64,000 bases of DNA from Pleionea sp. CnH1-48 (GTDB lineage: Bacteria; Pseudomonadota; Gammaproteobacteria; Enterobacterales; Kangiellaceae), in contig NZ_JAMXSB010000001.1 of assembly GCF_024124665.1 (NCBI RefSeq), positions 558,001 to 622,000 on the forward strand, given 5' to 3'. The position numbers and the translations under genes were made by a program. The notes beneath the pieces were generated by a model that did not search any database, was not told where the DNA came from, and saw nothing but the letters and a program-made list of their open reading frames with translations. This document shows positions 25,811 to 35,801 of this stretch, in pieces (the first letter of the stretch is position 1; the number at the start of each line of letters is the position of its first letter).

Positions 25811-28057
25811 CTAGTCGTTTCCCTTAAAGGGATCAGGGCAAGAGGCTTCGACTTTGAGAATGTTGTCATCAATCAACTGACTCGTTTCGTTTAATATGCG
25901 GGGAAAAAGCAAGTCATCATAGCTTGAATGGTTAAAATGTAATCCAACCCAGGCATTGCGGCGGGCTTTTTTGGCTGCGTACAAACATTCATCAGCGATT
26001 CGAATCATCTGTTCGCTGGACAGTGCTTCTGGCTGCTGTCGAACAAATGGAAAACAGGTAAAACCGATAGAACAAGTGCGCTGAATCATCAATCCATTGC
26101 CAATATCAAACTCATGACTTTCGACAATTGAGCGGAGTTTTTCGGCCAGAGTCGCCCCCTGTTCTCGGTGAGCAAAACGCGCCACCACCAAAAACTCTTC
26201 ACCACCCCAGCGAATTAAATAGTCTGACTGGCGAAATACCTTGTCCAACAACTTAGGGAACTGAAGTAATACTTTATCACCAGCGTCGTGCCCATAGTTA
26301 TCATTAACCGATTTAAAATGATCGACATCAATCACAAAGAAGATACAGTCGGAATAAAGTGGAAGGCCTTCACCCAGACGCTGAGCATCTCGATAATCCT
26401 GAACAACTCGCATCAGATCGGCTTCAATAAACCGCTCCAGGAAGCGTCGATTATGCAAGCCGGTTAACTCATCAGTCAGACTAATGCCTTCTAGAGTGAC
26501 ATAGGCTTCTTCAAGCTCATGATTCTTTTCTTTGAGCTCCTGAGTGCGCTCTGCTACTTTTAGCTTTAGTTCGCTATTAAGTCGCGACTGAACGTACCGG
26601 CTGGTCAGTGATAACAGCAATAGAAAAAAGAAAATAGAACCAATAATCCACGCGTTACGTAGTAAGCGCTGCTTGGATATTTCAACTTCCTGTAATTGTC
26701 GATTGCGTTTGAGTATTTCAATTTCGTGAGCTTGTTGAACAAAATCAATCTGACTCTGAAAACTCCCTATCGCCTGCACTCGGTTTTCGTTGAGCAAACT
26801 GGTATAAACGGACTTATAACTCTCAAAAGCTTTCAACGATTGATCAAAATCCCCTCTGGCCAGATGAATCTGGGTGAGTAAATCGTAAACCTGAACCACT
26901 TTTTTCTTTTCACCAACAGTGTCACTTTCTAACAACGCCGCTTGCGCATAGCCCAGAGCTTGTTCATATCGTTTGCTTTTGAGTGCCAGCTGAGAAAGCA
27001 ATATCCGAATTTTTAAAACCAGGCCTTCAGACTCTTCGTTCTCGGCCATTTTTAAAGCTTCATCAAGCGTAATGCGAGCTAAATCAAAATTACCCTTTAA
27101 TGTTGCATGCTCCCCGAGCAGGCTCATTGCCCATGCGCTGTTTCTTCTATCCCCTTGCTTTTGAAACAGACCAAGAGCCTCTGTTAATTTATCTTTTGCC
27201 TGCTCAAACTGATTGAGTCGCAAATAATTATCACCAATTTTAACTAAGCTAAATCCGATGGATGTGGGATTTCCCAATGTGACGTCAAGTTGATAAGAAC
27301 GCTGAAAATATTGCAGTGACTCTTCGTAATTTCCTAGCTCTCGATAAATGTCACCAATGTTGTACAAAGAATCCGATAAGCCGTATTGATCTTTTATCGC
27401 CTGCCGCAGTTCTAATGCCTTTTTATGCACTTTTAAGGCTTCCAGATAATCGCCTAATATGCCTAAGGTTACCCCCATGTTATTCAGCGTTTGGGCTTCA
27501 CCTTCACGATCACCAATCGCTTTTCGAATATCCAAAGACATTCTATAAAATGTTAATGCCTCGTAATAACGAGTAAGGTTACGAAGTGCAATACCAATAT
27601 TATTAAGAGAGGAGGCTTTTTGTTCATTATTATTATCCTGCTCGAGAAGCTCTAAAGACTGTTGAGAGTATTCTAACGACTGATTGAACCGATTTAACTT
27701 TAGCAACACCTGCCCTAATATACTCAGGGCCGCTCCACGATGCCCCTCACTCTGCTTTGAGCGAGCTAAGTCCAGAGCCGATAGTCCAGATTGCTCTGCT
27801 AATCGATGCTGTCCTTTAATCAGATAGGTTCGAGCTAATAATAGGTGAATATCAATTTCGATAAAGGGCTCACTAGAATCCGCTACTCTTTCTAGCGCTT
27901 TGTTTAATGCGACAATGGCTTGCTCCGGATTCTCCTTTTGCTCTTTTTCGGCAATACTGATTAATGCTTTGATAACACCTTCATCAGCCTGAGCAGGAAC
28001 TGCCGCAAAGCTAATAAAAAAGCACAAAGTAAGTAATAAAAGCCGAGAAATCATCAT
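25811..28057 (-). CDS. TPR-repeat diguanylate cyclase (GGDEF)
   Basis: 748 residues. A signal peptide ('LLLLTLCFFISFAAVPAQA') precedes about ten TPR repeats (about 30-400, e.g. 'ASSLNNIGIALRNLTRYYEA', 'AQTLNNMGVTLGILGDYLEA'), a membrane segment ('NAWIIGSIFFFLLLLSLTS'), a coiled coil and a GGDEF domain starting at 'SLTDELTGLHNRRFLERF', with active site 'RWGGEEFLVV'. The G-G-E-E-F form is active in most cases; no RxxD inhibition site is obvious just upstream. It should sense an unknown periplasmic partner through its TPRs and make cyclic di-GMP in the cytoplasm. Confidence 0.92.
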   Translation of the reverse strand: MMISRLLLLTLCFFISFAAVPAQADEGVIKALISIAEKEQKENPEQAIVALNKALERVADSSEPFIEIDIHLLLARTYLIKGQHRLAEQSGLSALDLARSKQSEGHRGAALSILGQVLLKLNRFNQSLEYSQQSLELLEQDNNNEQKASSLNNIGIALRNLTRYYEALTFYRMSLDIRKAIGDREGEAQTLNNMGVTLGILGDYLEALKVHKKALELRQAIKDQYGLSDSLYNIGDIYRELGNYEESLQYFQRSYQLDVTLGNPTSIGFSLVKIGDNYLRLNQFEQAKDKLTEALGLFQKQGDRRNSAWAMSLLGEHATLKGNFDLARITLDEALKMAENEESEGLVLKIRILLSQLALKSKRYEQALGYAQAALLESDTVGEKKKVVQVYDLLTQIHLARGDFDQSLKAFESYKSVYTSLLNENRVQAIGSFQSQIDFVQQAHEIEILKRNRQLQEVEISKQRLLRNAWIIGSIFFFLLLLSLTSRYVQSRLNSELKLKVAERTQELKEKNHELEEAYVTLEGISLTDELTGLHNRRFLERFIEADLMRVVQDYRDAQRLGEGLPLYSDCIFFVIDVDHFKSVNDNYGHDAGDKVLLQFPKLLDKVFRQSDYLIRWGGEEFLVVARFAHREQGATLAEKLRSIVESHEFDIGNGLMIQRTCSIGFTCFPFVRQQPEALSSEQMIRIADECLYAAKKARRNAWVGLHFNHSSYDDLLFPRILNETSQLIDDNILKVEASCPDPFKGND

Positions 28058-28102
28058 AAACGCATTAAAAGCTGAGCCATACTGTCAGGGGGCAGCACAT
28101 AA

Positions 28103-28133
28103 CATTCTATGGTGAAAACCTAACCATAGAATG
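28103..28133 (-). terminator. Intergenic hairpin, possible terminator
   Basis: Perfect 11-bp stem (28103-28113 with 28123-28133) and 9-base loop between the cysteine-synthase-like gene and the TPR-GGDEF gene, both on the - strand. There is no good T tract, so it could be an operator or RNA-processing hairpin. Confidence 0.4.
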
Positions 28134-28170
28134 ACCAGGGCATGCTGCACTTTAATTAGGAAACTGAATA

Positions 28171-29316
28171 CTAAAGCTCACTCTGACTGAAGGTGTCATG
28201 ATCAAGCTCTTGCATGTAACCACTAAGAGAGAACTCTTCAAGCTGTTTTATGTATGGAGCAATACTGATTTCTCTCTCTTCTAACCATATATCATTATAG
28301 TAAGACTCCAGATAACGTTCACCCGCATCGCAAATTAAACTTACCACACTCCCTTGTTTATTTTGTTCCATCATGGCGGCTAATAACTTTAACGCACCAT
28401 AAACGCTGGTTCCGGTGGAACCTCCACACTTTTTGCCAATGACGGTCTCTAACCAACGAACGCAGGCAATAGAGGCAGCATCAGGAATACGCATCATCAT
28501 ATCCACAACATTAGGCTGAAAAGAAGGCTCTACTCGAGGTCTACCAATTCCCTCAATGAGAGACGTTGACGAAGATGCAATCCCCGATTCTCTGGAAACA
28601 AAATAATCATAAAAAACAGAGTTTTCAGGATCAACCACAGCCACTTTAGTTTTGCCATACAAATCAGCACGGTAGCGAACATAGCGACCAATGGTCGCAG
28701 ACGTACCTCCAGTTCCCGCACCCACAACAATCCACTCAGGGACGGCCATCGCCTCCATCTTCATCTGCTCAAAAATGCTTTCGGCTATATTATTATTGCC
28801 ACGCCAATCGGTTACACGTTCGGCATTACTAAACTGGTCCATGTAATATCCTCGCAAGTCCTGCGCCAGGCTCTGTGCTTGTACATAGACTTTATCGGGA
28901 CGAACTTTGATACATTCGCCACCATAAAACTCGATCTTCTCGAGTTTTTCTGGGGCAGTATCCATAGGAACAACAGCAATAAATCTAAGTCCTAACATAC
29001 GAGCAAAGTAGGCTTCTGAAATCGCTGTGCTGCCAGAAGAGGATTCAATAATAGGGGTTCTCTGGTGGATATCGCCATTACACAACCCATATAAAAATAA
29101 AGAGCGGGCCAGACGATGTTTCAAACTACCGGAGGGGTGAGTGGACTCATCTTTTAGGTACAAAGCAACTTTATCACCAAAACATGGTACGTCCACTTTA
29201 ATCAAGTGAGTATCTGAAGATCGATTCTGGTCCGCAAGAATTTTATACACAGCTTGATGAACCCACTGTCGATCATCAAACTTGCTGGACATGTGCTTAA
29301 ACTCGCAGGACTCCAT
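28171..29316 (-). CDS. PLP-dependent cysteine synthase/cysteine desulfhydrase-like enzyme
   Basis: 381 residues of fold-type II PLP enzymes. The Schiff-base Lys lies in 'HPSGSLKHRLARSLF' (around 83-90), the substrate loop in 'IESSSGSTAISEAYFARMLG' and the phosphate-binding Gly-rich loop in 'VVGAGTGGTSATIGRYVRY'. 'CGGSTGTSVYGAL' near the C-terminus replaces the usual PLP-N1 Ser region. It is longer than CysK (about 320) and resembles the Cds1-like group that breaks L-cysteine down to sulfide, though cysteine synthesis is not excluded. The ATG at 29316 or the one at 29292 could be the start; neither has a strong ribosome site. Confidence 0.8.
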   Translation of the reverse strand: MESCEFKHMSSKFDDRQWVHQAVYKILADQNRSSDTHLIKVDVPCFGDKVALYLKDESTHPSGSLKHRLARSLFLYGLCNGDIHQRTPIIESSSGSTAISEAYFARMLGLRFIAVVPMDTAPEKLEKIEFYGGECIKVRPDKVYVQAQSLAQDLRGYYMDQFSNAERVTDWRGNNNIAESIFEQMKMEAMAVPEWIVVGAGTGGTSATIGRYVRYRADLYGKTKVAVVDPENSVFYDYFVSRESGIASSSTSLIEGIGRPRVEPSFQPNVVDMMMRIPDAASIACVRWLETVIGKKCGGSTGTSVYGALKLLAAMMEQNKQGSVVSLICDAGERYLESYYNDIWLEEREISIAPYIKQLEEFSLSGYMQELDHDTFSQSEL

Positions 29317-29546
29317 AAATCGGTCTTCTTAGTCTCGTTATTGTCTAATCAATTTAGACCAATATGAGAGATTTTACCCGCTTGTAGGTTTTTAAAAATG
29401 AATTTGAGATGATTAAGAAATAAGCCCTGCGACAAGGCTGTGCTTTAAGCAAGTTAAGACGCTTGATACTTAGCTGATGGTCCTACTTTTTCTACCAATA
29501 AGAAATAGCCACGTTAATAACATAGAGCATAAGAGTCGAAGAAAAC

Positions 29547-31148
29547 TCAAACACATACAACACAATTACGTCCATTTTCTTTGGCTTGATACACCGCTTT
29601 GTCCGCTCGCTCAAAGAGTACCTCAAAAGCACCGTCCGAGAGGCATAACTCAGCCACACCAATACTTACCGTCACAGGAATACTATGAGGGTTCAGATCT
29701 GCAACTTGTTGCCTGATTGAATGGGCTCGAGCTTTAGCTTCATCAATATGGCACCGGTTAAACAAAATTAAAAACTCTTCACCACCAATTCTGGCAACAA
29801 TGTCTTCTGACCGTGTCTGCTCATTAAGCAAGTGAGCAAGCTCTTTAAGAACACAGTCGCCAACAGCATGGCCATGAGTATCATTAATGTTTTTAAACAG
29901 ATCCAGATCCAGGATCAAAAGAGAAATAGGCAGTTGGTGTCGAGCAGCTTCAGCCCAGATCTTAGAGGATGCTTCTTCAAGATAATAGCGATTATAAAGC
30001 CCGGTGAGCTGATCGTGCATTGCCATGCCTTCAAATTGATCTCGCTTTCGCTTGAGCAAAATAATGGTGCTCAAAAATATAATGGCAACAACCAACAATA
30101 AGATAATAATCGACAAAGCCCATATATACCCTTGATACTGCTGATAAAAACTAACCGGTTTATTTAATATAATACTGGACTCTAGTATGTCGTCGTTGTT
30201 GATATCAAAGCGCTCTAGTAAATGATGATCAAAAATATTAACCAGTGGACTGCCCTTTACCGGAATATCATCAACTGGCTTGCCTCGCATAATTCGTAGC
30301 GCAATATTAGCAGCCGTTTGTCCCTGAAAGTTAGGGCTGGTGATCTTGCCTCCAACGACCCCTTGCCCTACGACATCCCAAACACAATAGGTCGGATAAT
30401 CACTGGCTTGACTCACTAACTTAACGCTTTCTTCACTGGATAATGTCGCGCCCGAAGGCGTTCTTAAATAAATAGCCCACAAAACCAATGAGTTTTCAGG
30501 AAGACTGGAAACAGTAGACTGAATAGTTTCGGGAGACAAATTGTGTAGGTGATTGATTCGAGCTCTATTTAAAAATTGAGACTCGGCTCGGTGAAGCAGA
30601 TTCTTAAAAATCAGCCCTGAGCGAGTATTATCAGTAATAGCGTAAATATTTTTGGCTTCTGGATGCAGCGCTAACATAAGTTCGATGGTGCCCGCCACAT
30701 CGTAGGACTCATAGATCCCGGTATATCCCTTTTGTCCTCCGAGTCGATCCTCGTCAAAATCATTTAGCCCAGAAAAAACAACAGGGACATCAGGAAACAA
30801 TTCGTCTCGATACTTTAACAAAAAATCCAGCGCATGATCATCAGAAGAAATAATAGCGTCAAACTTTGCATGCTGAAACTTAACAGCATAAATATCCTTT
30901 AGTTGCTCGAAATACTGCTCCCCCGAATGACGCTTTGTGTCCATGTAGTTAACAAATAACTCGACATCATCACGTTCATCAAACACCGAAAGCATGCCAG
31001 CCATGATCCGGTCAGTCCAATGGAACCCGTGATGATAGGCATGCAAAACTAACACTCGCTTTTTATGGGAGTTGGCAGCAACACTTTGTATCATCAATAA
31101 GCTGATAATACATAAAACACCGCTGTATATAAGCTTATTGTTTGGCAT
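29547..31148 (-). CDS. ABC-substrate-binding-like sensor diguanylate cyclase
   Basis: 533 residues from the ATG at 31148, which puts a signal segment ('IYSGVLCIISLLMIQSVAA') at the N-terminus. Residues 30-330 form a periplasmic domain of the ABC_sub_bind type ('RVLVLHAYHHGFHWTD', 'VVFSGLNDFDEDRLGG', 'TIELMLALHPEAKNIYAITD'), then a membrane helix ('YIWALSIIILLLVVAIIFL') and a GGDEF domain beginning 'MHDQLTGLYNRYYLEEA' with active site 'RIGGEEFLILF'. It probably binds a small ligand outside and makes cyclic di-GMP inside. Single gene; an upstream in-frame TTG at 31196 is not favoured. Confidence 0.9.
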   Translation of the reverse strand: MPNNKLIYSGVLCIISLLMIQSVAANSHKKRVLVLHAYHHGFHWTDRIMAGMLSVFDERDDVELFVNYMDTKRHSGEQYFEQLKDIYAVKFQHAKFDAIISSDDHALDFLLKYRDELFPDVPVVFSGLNDFDEDRLGGQKGYTGIYESYDVAGTIELMLALHPEAKNIYAITDNTRSGLIFKNLLHRAESQFLNRARINHLHNLSPETIQSTVSSLPENSLVLWAIYLRTPSGATLSSEESVKLVSQASDYPTYCVWDVVGQGVVGGKITSPNFQGQTAANIALRIMRGKPVDDIPVKGSPLVNIFDHHLLERFDINNDDILESSIILNKPVSFYQQYQGYIWALSIIILLLVVAIIFLSTIILLKRKRDQFEGMAMHDQLTGLYNRYYLEEASSKIWAEAARHQLPISLLILDLDLFKNINDTHGHAVGDCVLKELAHLLNEQTRSEDIVARIGGEEFLILFNRCHIDEAKARAHSIRQQVADLNPHSIPVTVSIGVAELCLSDGAFEVLFERADKAVYQAKENGRNCVVCV

Positions 31149-31334
31149 CACCAACAGCGCATTTCCCGATTCTATGAGTAAACGACAAGAAACCAATCAT
31201 CAAATAACTCAAATCATTATAGTGCAAATCATCGTATTTTGATAACAGAATACCCCACTAACGAGGTATCTAATAGAAGAGATAATTATAGAACAAAGTT
31301 GAAATAATAACTTTTGAGTCTTAAAAAACAGAAT

Positions 31335-31365
31335 GACTGCATCAATAAAGCATATTGATGCAGTC
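31335..31365 (-). terminator. Terminator of ahpF
   Basis: Perfect 12-bp stem (31335-31346 with 31354-31365) and a 7-base loop, 36 bases past the ahpF stop on the - strand, followed on that strand by ATTCTGTTTTTT. Confidence 0.8.
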
Positions 31366-31400
31366 TCTATGGTTGTATTTGAGCAGGGGGATTACGTTGT

Positions 31401-32993
31401 CTATGCAGCCAGTTCTTCTTTCTGACTTTTAGGTTCTGGTGTGCGAATCAAATAGTCGAAGGCTCCAAGCGCTGCATTGGCTCCGCTTCCCATAGCGATG
31501 ATGATTTGCTTATAAGGTGCGGTGGTAACGTCACCAGCAGCAAATACACCAGGCATAGAGGTTTCTCCTTGTGGTCCAATGACGACTTCGCCTCTTGGTG
31601 ACAGCTCCAGACTATCTTTCAAGAACTCTGCATTAGGTACCAGACCAATCTGAACGAATATGCCCGCAAGTTCGATGGTTTTGGCTTCATCGGTGGCTCG
31701 ATCCGTATAATTTAAGCCAGTGACTTTGTTTCCATCACCAAGTACCTCAGTGGTTAAGGCTTCAGTGATAATATCAATGTTACCCATAGAACGAGCTTTG
31801 GCCTGTAGCACTTCATCGGCTCGAAGTTTGGTATCAAACTCGAGCACCGTTACATGCTCTACAATACCCGCTAAATCAATAGCGGCTTCAATTCCTGAAT
31901 TACCACCACCAATAACCGCAACACGCTTGCCCTTAAATAAAGGTCCATCGCAATGAGGACAGTAAGCAACACCTCGACCTCGGTATTCCTGCTCACCAGG
32001 AACATTCATTTCTCTCCATCGAGCACCCGTTGCCAATAAAACAGAACGACTTCGTAGTGTTGCACCGCTTTCTAGTGACACTTGCACAAGCCCACCCACT
32101 TCTTCTGCCGCAACGATACCGTCAGCTTTCTGATTATTAATAATATCAACATCATAATCACGAACATGCTCTTCGAGGCTGGCTACTAACTTGGGGCCTT
32201 CAGTCGCTTTTACAGAAATAAAGTTCTCAATGCCTACGGTGTCTAACACCTGACCGCCAAAACGGTCGGCAACCACTCCAGTGCGAATACCTTTACGAGC
32301 ACCATAAATAGCAGCTGCCGCACCCGCGGGTCCACCGCCCACTACGAGTAAATCAAAATCGTCTTTCTGATTCAGCGCTTCAGCTTGTCGCTCTGAAGCA
32401 TTGCTGTCTACTCGAGTCAAAATTTCGCTTAACGATATACGCCCTTGCGAAAACTTTTCGCCATTCAAAAAGGTCATGGGTACAGCCATCACACTTCTTT
32501 GATCGACTTCTTCTTGAAACAAAGCACCATCAACCATGGTATGAGTAATGTTGGGGTTAATGGCAGCCATCATGTTGAGTGCCTGCACAACATCAGGGCA
32601 GTTCTGGCAACTTAACGAAACAAAGGTTTCAAAGTGATAGTGTCCATCCAATTGACGCACCTGCTCGATCAGGTCAGCATCTATTTTCATCGGATGGCCA
32701 CCACTATGTAATAAGGCTAAAACCAGAGAGGTAAATTCGTGACCGAGTGGAATACCAGCAAATCGAATTTCAGTCTGGCTCGCTTTAGAACGCACCAACA
32801 TAGAAGGCGTTCGTTCTTGCTTGTCACTTTCGTCAACCAGGGTAACCAGGGGAGAAAGCTCGGCAATTTGTTCGACCAGAGTTTTAAGTTCCTGTGATTT
32901 TTTGCTTTCGTCGGTAAACGCGACCAGCTCAACAGGTGTTTTTAAACTTTGTAAATAATTTTTCAGTTGATTTAATACATTCGCGTCTAACAT
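31401..32993 (-). CDS. ahpF: Alkyl hydroperoxide reductase subunit F
   Basis: 530 residues from the ATG at 32993 with GGGAG upstream; a longer in-frame reading is not needed. The N-terminal thioredoxin-like domain carries 'SCQNCPDVV' (CxxC), the flavoprotein part has the FAD motif '[19 protein letters not shown]', the redox pair in '[10 protein letters not shown]', the NADH motif '[15 protein letters not shown]' and '[15 protein letters not shown]'. It passes electrons from NADH to AhpC for peroxide reduction. It lies downstream of ahpC with a hairpin between them and is divergent from oxyR. Confidence 0.96.
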   Translation of the reverse strand: MLDANVLNQLKNYLQSLKTPVELVAFTDESKKSQELKTLVEQIAELSPLVTLVDESDKQERTPSMLVRSKASQTEIRFAGIPLGHEFTSLVLALLHSGGHPMKIDADLIEQVRQLDGHYHFETFVSLSCQNCPDVVQALNMMAAINPNITHTMVDGALFQEEVDQRSVMAVPMTFLNGEKFSQGRISLSEILTRVDSNASERQAEALNQKDDFDLLVVGGGPAGAAAAIYGARKGIRTGVVADRFGGQVLDTVGIENFISVKATEGPKLVASLEEHVRDYDVDIINNQKADGIVAAEEVGGLVQVSLESGATLRSRSVLLATGARWREMNVPGEQEYRGRGVAYCPHCDGPLFKGKRVAVIGGGNSGIEAAIDLAGIVEHVTVLEFDTKLRADEVLQAKARSMGNIDIITEALTTEVLGDGNKVTGLNYTDRATDEAKTIELAGIFVQIGLVPNAEFLKDSLELSPRGEVVIGPQGETSMPGVFAAGDVTTAPYKQIIIAMGSGANAALGAFDYLIRTPEPKSQKEELAA

Positions 32994-33083
32994 AACAGCT
33001 CCCAATGAATCGAAACAGAATGGTAGTAGAGTGATGTCCGCTGCACTTTGCAGTATATTGGCGATAGCAAAGTGTCGGTGATG

Positions 33084-33115
33084 GTGAGTTCCTGATACGC
33101 AGCTCAGGAACTCAC
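33084..33115 (-). terminator. ahpC-ahpF intergenic hairpin (partial terminator or RNA stabiliser)
   Basis: Perfect 12-bp stem (33084-33095 with 33104-33115) and 8-base loop just after the ahpC stop codon. There is no T tract, so it may stabilise ahpC mRNA or lower ahpF expression relative to ahpC. Confidence 0.55.
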
Positions 33116-33133
33116 ACAAGATGACAATAGGGT

Positions 33134-33703
33134 TTAGATTTTGCCAACCAGGTCCAAAGAAGGCGCTAGAGTTTCTTCACCTGGCTGCCATGCTGCTGGG
33201 CAAACTTCGCCGTCGTGGTCAGCAACATACTGAGCCGCTTGAATTTTACGTACAAGCTCTTTAGCAGAACGACCGATCCCTAAGTCATGAACTTCGGCAA
33301 CTTTGATTTCACCTTCAGGGTTAATCACAAAGGTTCCACGTAAAGCTAAACCGTCTTCTTCAATCAGTACACCAAAGTTACGAGCAATGGTTGCTGTTGG
33401 GTCGCCGACCATAGGAAACTGGATTTTGTTGATGGTGTCAGAGCTATCGTGCCAAGCTTTATGAGTAAAGTGGGTGTCTGTTGATACTGAGTAAACTTCT
33501 ACGCCCATTTCTTTTAGCTGAGCGTAATGATCTGCCATGTCGCCTAACTCAGTAGGGCAAACAAACGTGAAGTCAGCAGGATAGAAGAAAACCACAGACC
33601 ACTTACCTTTAAGATCCGCATCACTTACTTCAACAAAGTCACCGTTATGAAAAGCTGTTGCGTTGAAAGGTTTGATTGTTGTGTTAATCAATGATTGAGT
33701 CAT
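33134..33703 (-). CDS. ahpC: Alkyl hydroperoxide reductase subunit C (typical 2-Cys peroxiredoxin)
   Basis: 189 residues, the standard AhpC length. Peroxidatic Cys49 lies in '[16 protein letters not shown]', resolving Cys168 in 'GEVCPAAW'. It reduces hydrogen peroxide, organic peroxides and peroxynitrite, with AhpF as its reductase. Start ATG 33703 follows AAGGAG. It shares a 200-base divergent promoter region with oxyR. Confidence 0.97.
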   Translation of the reverse strand: MTQSLINTTIKPFNATAFHNGDFVEVSDADLKGKWSVVFFYPADFTFVCPTELGDMADHYAQLKEMGVEVYSVSTDTHFTHKAWHDSSDTINKIQFPMVGDPTATIARNFGVLIEEDGLALRGTFVINPEGEIKVAEVHDLGIGRSAKELVRKIQAAQYVADHDGEVCPAAWQPGEETLAPSLDLVGKI

Positions 33704-33785
33704 TTGTATTGCTCCTTAAGAGTTTTTTAACGTTGTATTTCGTAAACACTGGAGCCAGTTTAGAAAAAAACTTACCAACGGTGAA

Positions 33786-33822
33786 ATCGATTGTTTGAAT
33801 CATTACAATAGATTTTACCAAT
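33786..33822. promoter_or_regulatory. OxyR-like operator between ahpC and oxyR
   Basis: Four tetramers spaced by exactly 7 bases: ATCG, GAAT, ATAG, CAAT. These match the known OxyR pattern (ATAG-N7-CTAT-N7-ATAG-N7-CTAT) at 12 of 16 fixed positions. The place, between the divergent ahpC and oxyR starts, is where OxyR should bind. Confidence 0.6.
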
Positions 33823-33904
33823 GGCTTTTTACTTGCAAAACCTCTAAAGCCCCCTTTAATATAGTTAAAACCTTTTAATAAAAGAGATTTCATAGGTTTC
33901 TACT

Positions 33905-34807
33905 ATGATAAAGCTACGTGATTTAGAGTACTTACAAGCCATTGATAAATATAGGCATTTTGGTCAAGCAGCCGAAGCTTGCCATGTTAGCCAGCCCACA
34001 TTAAGCGGCCAGATGATGAAGCTTGAAGAGCAATTGGGCCTGACACTGGTAGAACGACATAGACGCAACGTTATGTTAACTCCCGAAGGAACTCAGTTGG
34101 TGAAGCAGGCCCACCGAGTACTTCAAGAAGCTCGAGAGTTTGAAGATATCGCCAAAGCGCTGACCAATCCATTAGCCGGCGATCTGCATTTAGGGCTGAT
34201 CCCAACTCTGGCTCCTTATTTGTTACCTTACATCATGCAAGATCTCACCGAGGCTCTGCCAGATATTAACTTCTATCTGCATGAAAACCGTACTCGAGTT
34301 TTGTTGAAAGAATTAGATGAAGGCAAACTGGATGTCCTTATTTTGCCCTGGCTTGAAGGGATGGAAGGCTTTGAGCGTTATGATTTGTTTGATGAACCTT
34401 TAGTGCTGGCTTTGCCCTCTTCTCATGCATTGGCCGATGATGACGCCATCACCTTAGGAGCCTTAAAAGAACAGCCCGTACTGACATTAGAAGATGGTCA
34501 TTGCTTGCGGGATCAGGCTCTGGGCTACTGCTTTAGTGCAGGCGCCAAAGAAGATACTCGATTCCAGGCCACCAGCCTTGAAACACTACGCTACATGGTT
34601 TCAACGGGTCTGGGCTTAACATTATTGCCCAAACTCGCAGTGGGCAGTGAACAGAGTATTCATTCCATTACTTATCGAAACTTTAGCGATCCTCAACCCA
34701 AGCGAGAAATCGCCTTGCTAATTCGTCCTAACTATACACGCATGGAGTGTGTGCGTGCTTTGGTGGCCTCCATTCGAGACTCCATAAAAGCCGTCAAACT
34801 TGATTAA
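33905..34807 (+). CDS. oxyR: Hydrogen peroxide sensor/regulator OxyR
   Basis: 300 residues, LysR type. The N-terminal winged helix is 'MIKLRDLEYLQAIDKYRHFG' onward, and the regulatory domain has the redox cysteines Cys200 and Cys209 ('DGHCLRDQALGYCFSAG'), with the same 9-residue spacing as E. coli C199/C208. Oxidation by peroxide forms their disulfide and turns on peroxide-defence genes. It is divergent from ahpCF, with an OxyR-like site between. Confidence 0.96.
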   Translation: MIKLRDLEYLQAIDKYRHFGQAAEACHVSQPTLSGQMMKLEEQLGLTLVERHRRNVMLTPEGTQLVKQAHRVLQEAREFEDIAKALTNPLAGDLHLGLIPTLAPYLLPYIMQDLTEALPDINFYLHENRTRVLLKELDEGKLDVLILPWLEGMEGFERYDLFDEPLVLALPSSHALADDDAITLGALKEQPVLTLEDGHCLRDQALGYCFSAGAKEDTRFQATSLETLRYMVSTGLGLTLLPKLAVGSEQSIHSITYRNFSDPQPKREIALLIRPNYTRMECVRALVASIRDSIKAVKLD

Positions 34808-34838
34808 GGCAGGCATTCTCTACCAAAAGCAATAGGTC

Positions 34839-35258
34839 CTAGCCGTCTTTATGGAGTCGAACCGGCTTATTGTTGTCAAAAGTGACAAAATACGTGAACT
34901 GTTTGTCTTGCTGAATATCGAACCAGATAGAAAAGTGACTGCCTTCGAAAGAAAAAGGCTTATGTATGCAAACGGAATTGCATAAAAACTCAGTTTCTTC
35001 GGGCGTCCAATGACCTTTGGGGTCAAGTTGACTGATAACAAAGTCTTTTGTTTGCTGCCAGATACTCTCCAGCTGCGGCAAAATACTCCGATAGTATTCA
35101 ATGGCATAAATATCTGGTTGCGAACAGTGATCGTCAAATGACAGTACGACGGATTGGCTTTCTATCTCTGCTACACCGTTCCAAAAACCATCTTGATAAT
35201 TCAGTTCACCAATTCCGTTAATAAAAATCGATTCCACAACGCGCTTTTGTAAAAACAT
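34839..35258 (-). CDS. Small hypothetical protein
   Basis: 139 residues from the ATG at 35258, which has AGAGGT upstream (an in-frame extension to 35285 is not favoured). Features: 'GIGELNYQDGFWNGVAEIE', 'VVLSFDDHCSQPDIYAIEYY' and 'FSIWFDIQQDKQFTYFVTFD'. The mostly beta layout with a GFWNG turn resembles DUF6985-type immunity-like proteins, but I am not sure. No signal peptide. It is convergent with oxyR. Confidence 0.6.
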   Translation of the reverse strand: MFLQKRVVESIFINGIGELNYQDGFWNGVAEIESQSVVLSFDDHCSQPDIYAIEYYRSILPQLESIWQQTKDFVISQLDPKGHWTPEETEFLCNSVCIHKPFSFEGSHFSIWFDIQQDKQFTYFVTFDNNKPVRLHKDG

Positions 35259-35801
35259 AAATACCTCTTTCTGCTCACCAGACACCGAGCAGCTTTGTTA
35301 TTGTTTTGCCAAGAACCTGGATTGCCTTTAGCTCTCTATGCAGTGATAGTCTGTGCCGGACTTTACTACGAGCTGATATCAATTCCGATGGCCGTTTTTT
35401 ATTGATTGCATACTTATGTGTAACCAACTACCCAATTTAGTTTCAGCGATGCAATCAACTGATTATTTTTGTAAACGGACAAGCAGACTAATTGATGACT
35501 CTCTTAATGTAAAAAGATTGTAAAGATTTCCTTTTTCTTTACACACTTTCAAACATTAATGACTCGTTCCTGTTTTTTCTGCGCTAAGAGTAGCTGCGAT
35601 TATGATAGTTGACAATACGATCTGCGACATATTTACCCTATCGATTATAATTTTTTTGACTCAATTCCGCTTGACCAACATTAACAAGACAAATTTATAA
35701 ACACCTGCGTTTATGTAGCAATTCGTAACATAAAGTTCTTTATTGTGACGCTCCGTGGCATAATAAAAATATCATCGACTCCTCCAGCTTGAGACACACT
35801 C
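35259..35801. other. Intergenic region upstream of selO, no gene seen
   Basis: About 540 bases, A+T-rich, between divergent genes. It must hold the selO promoter and that of the 139-residue gene. I see no RNA gene, no clear operator and no ORF with a ribosome site. Confidence 0.5.
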
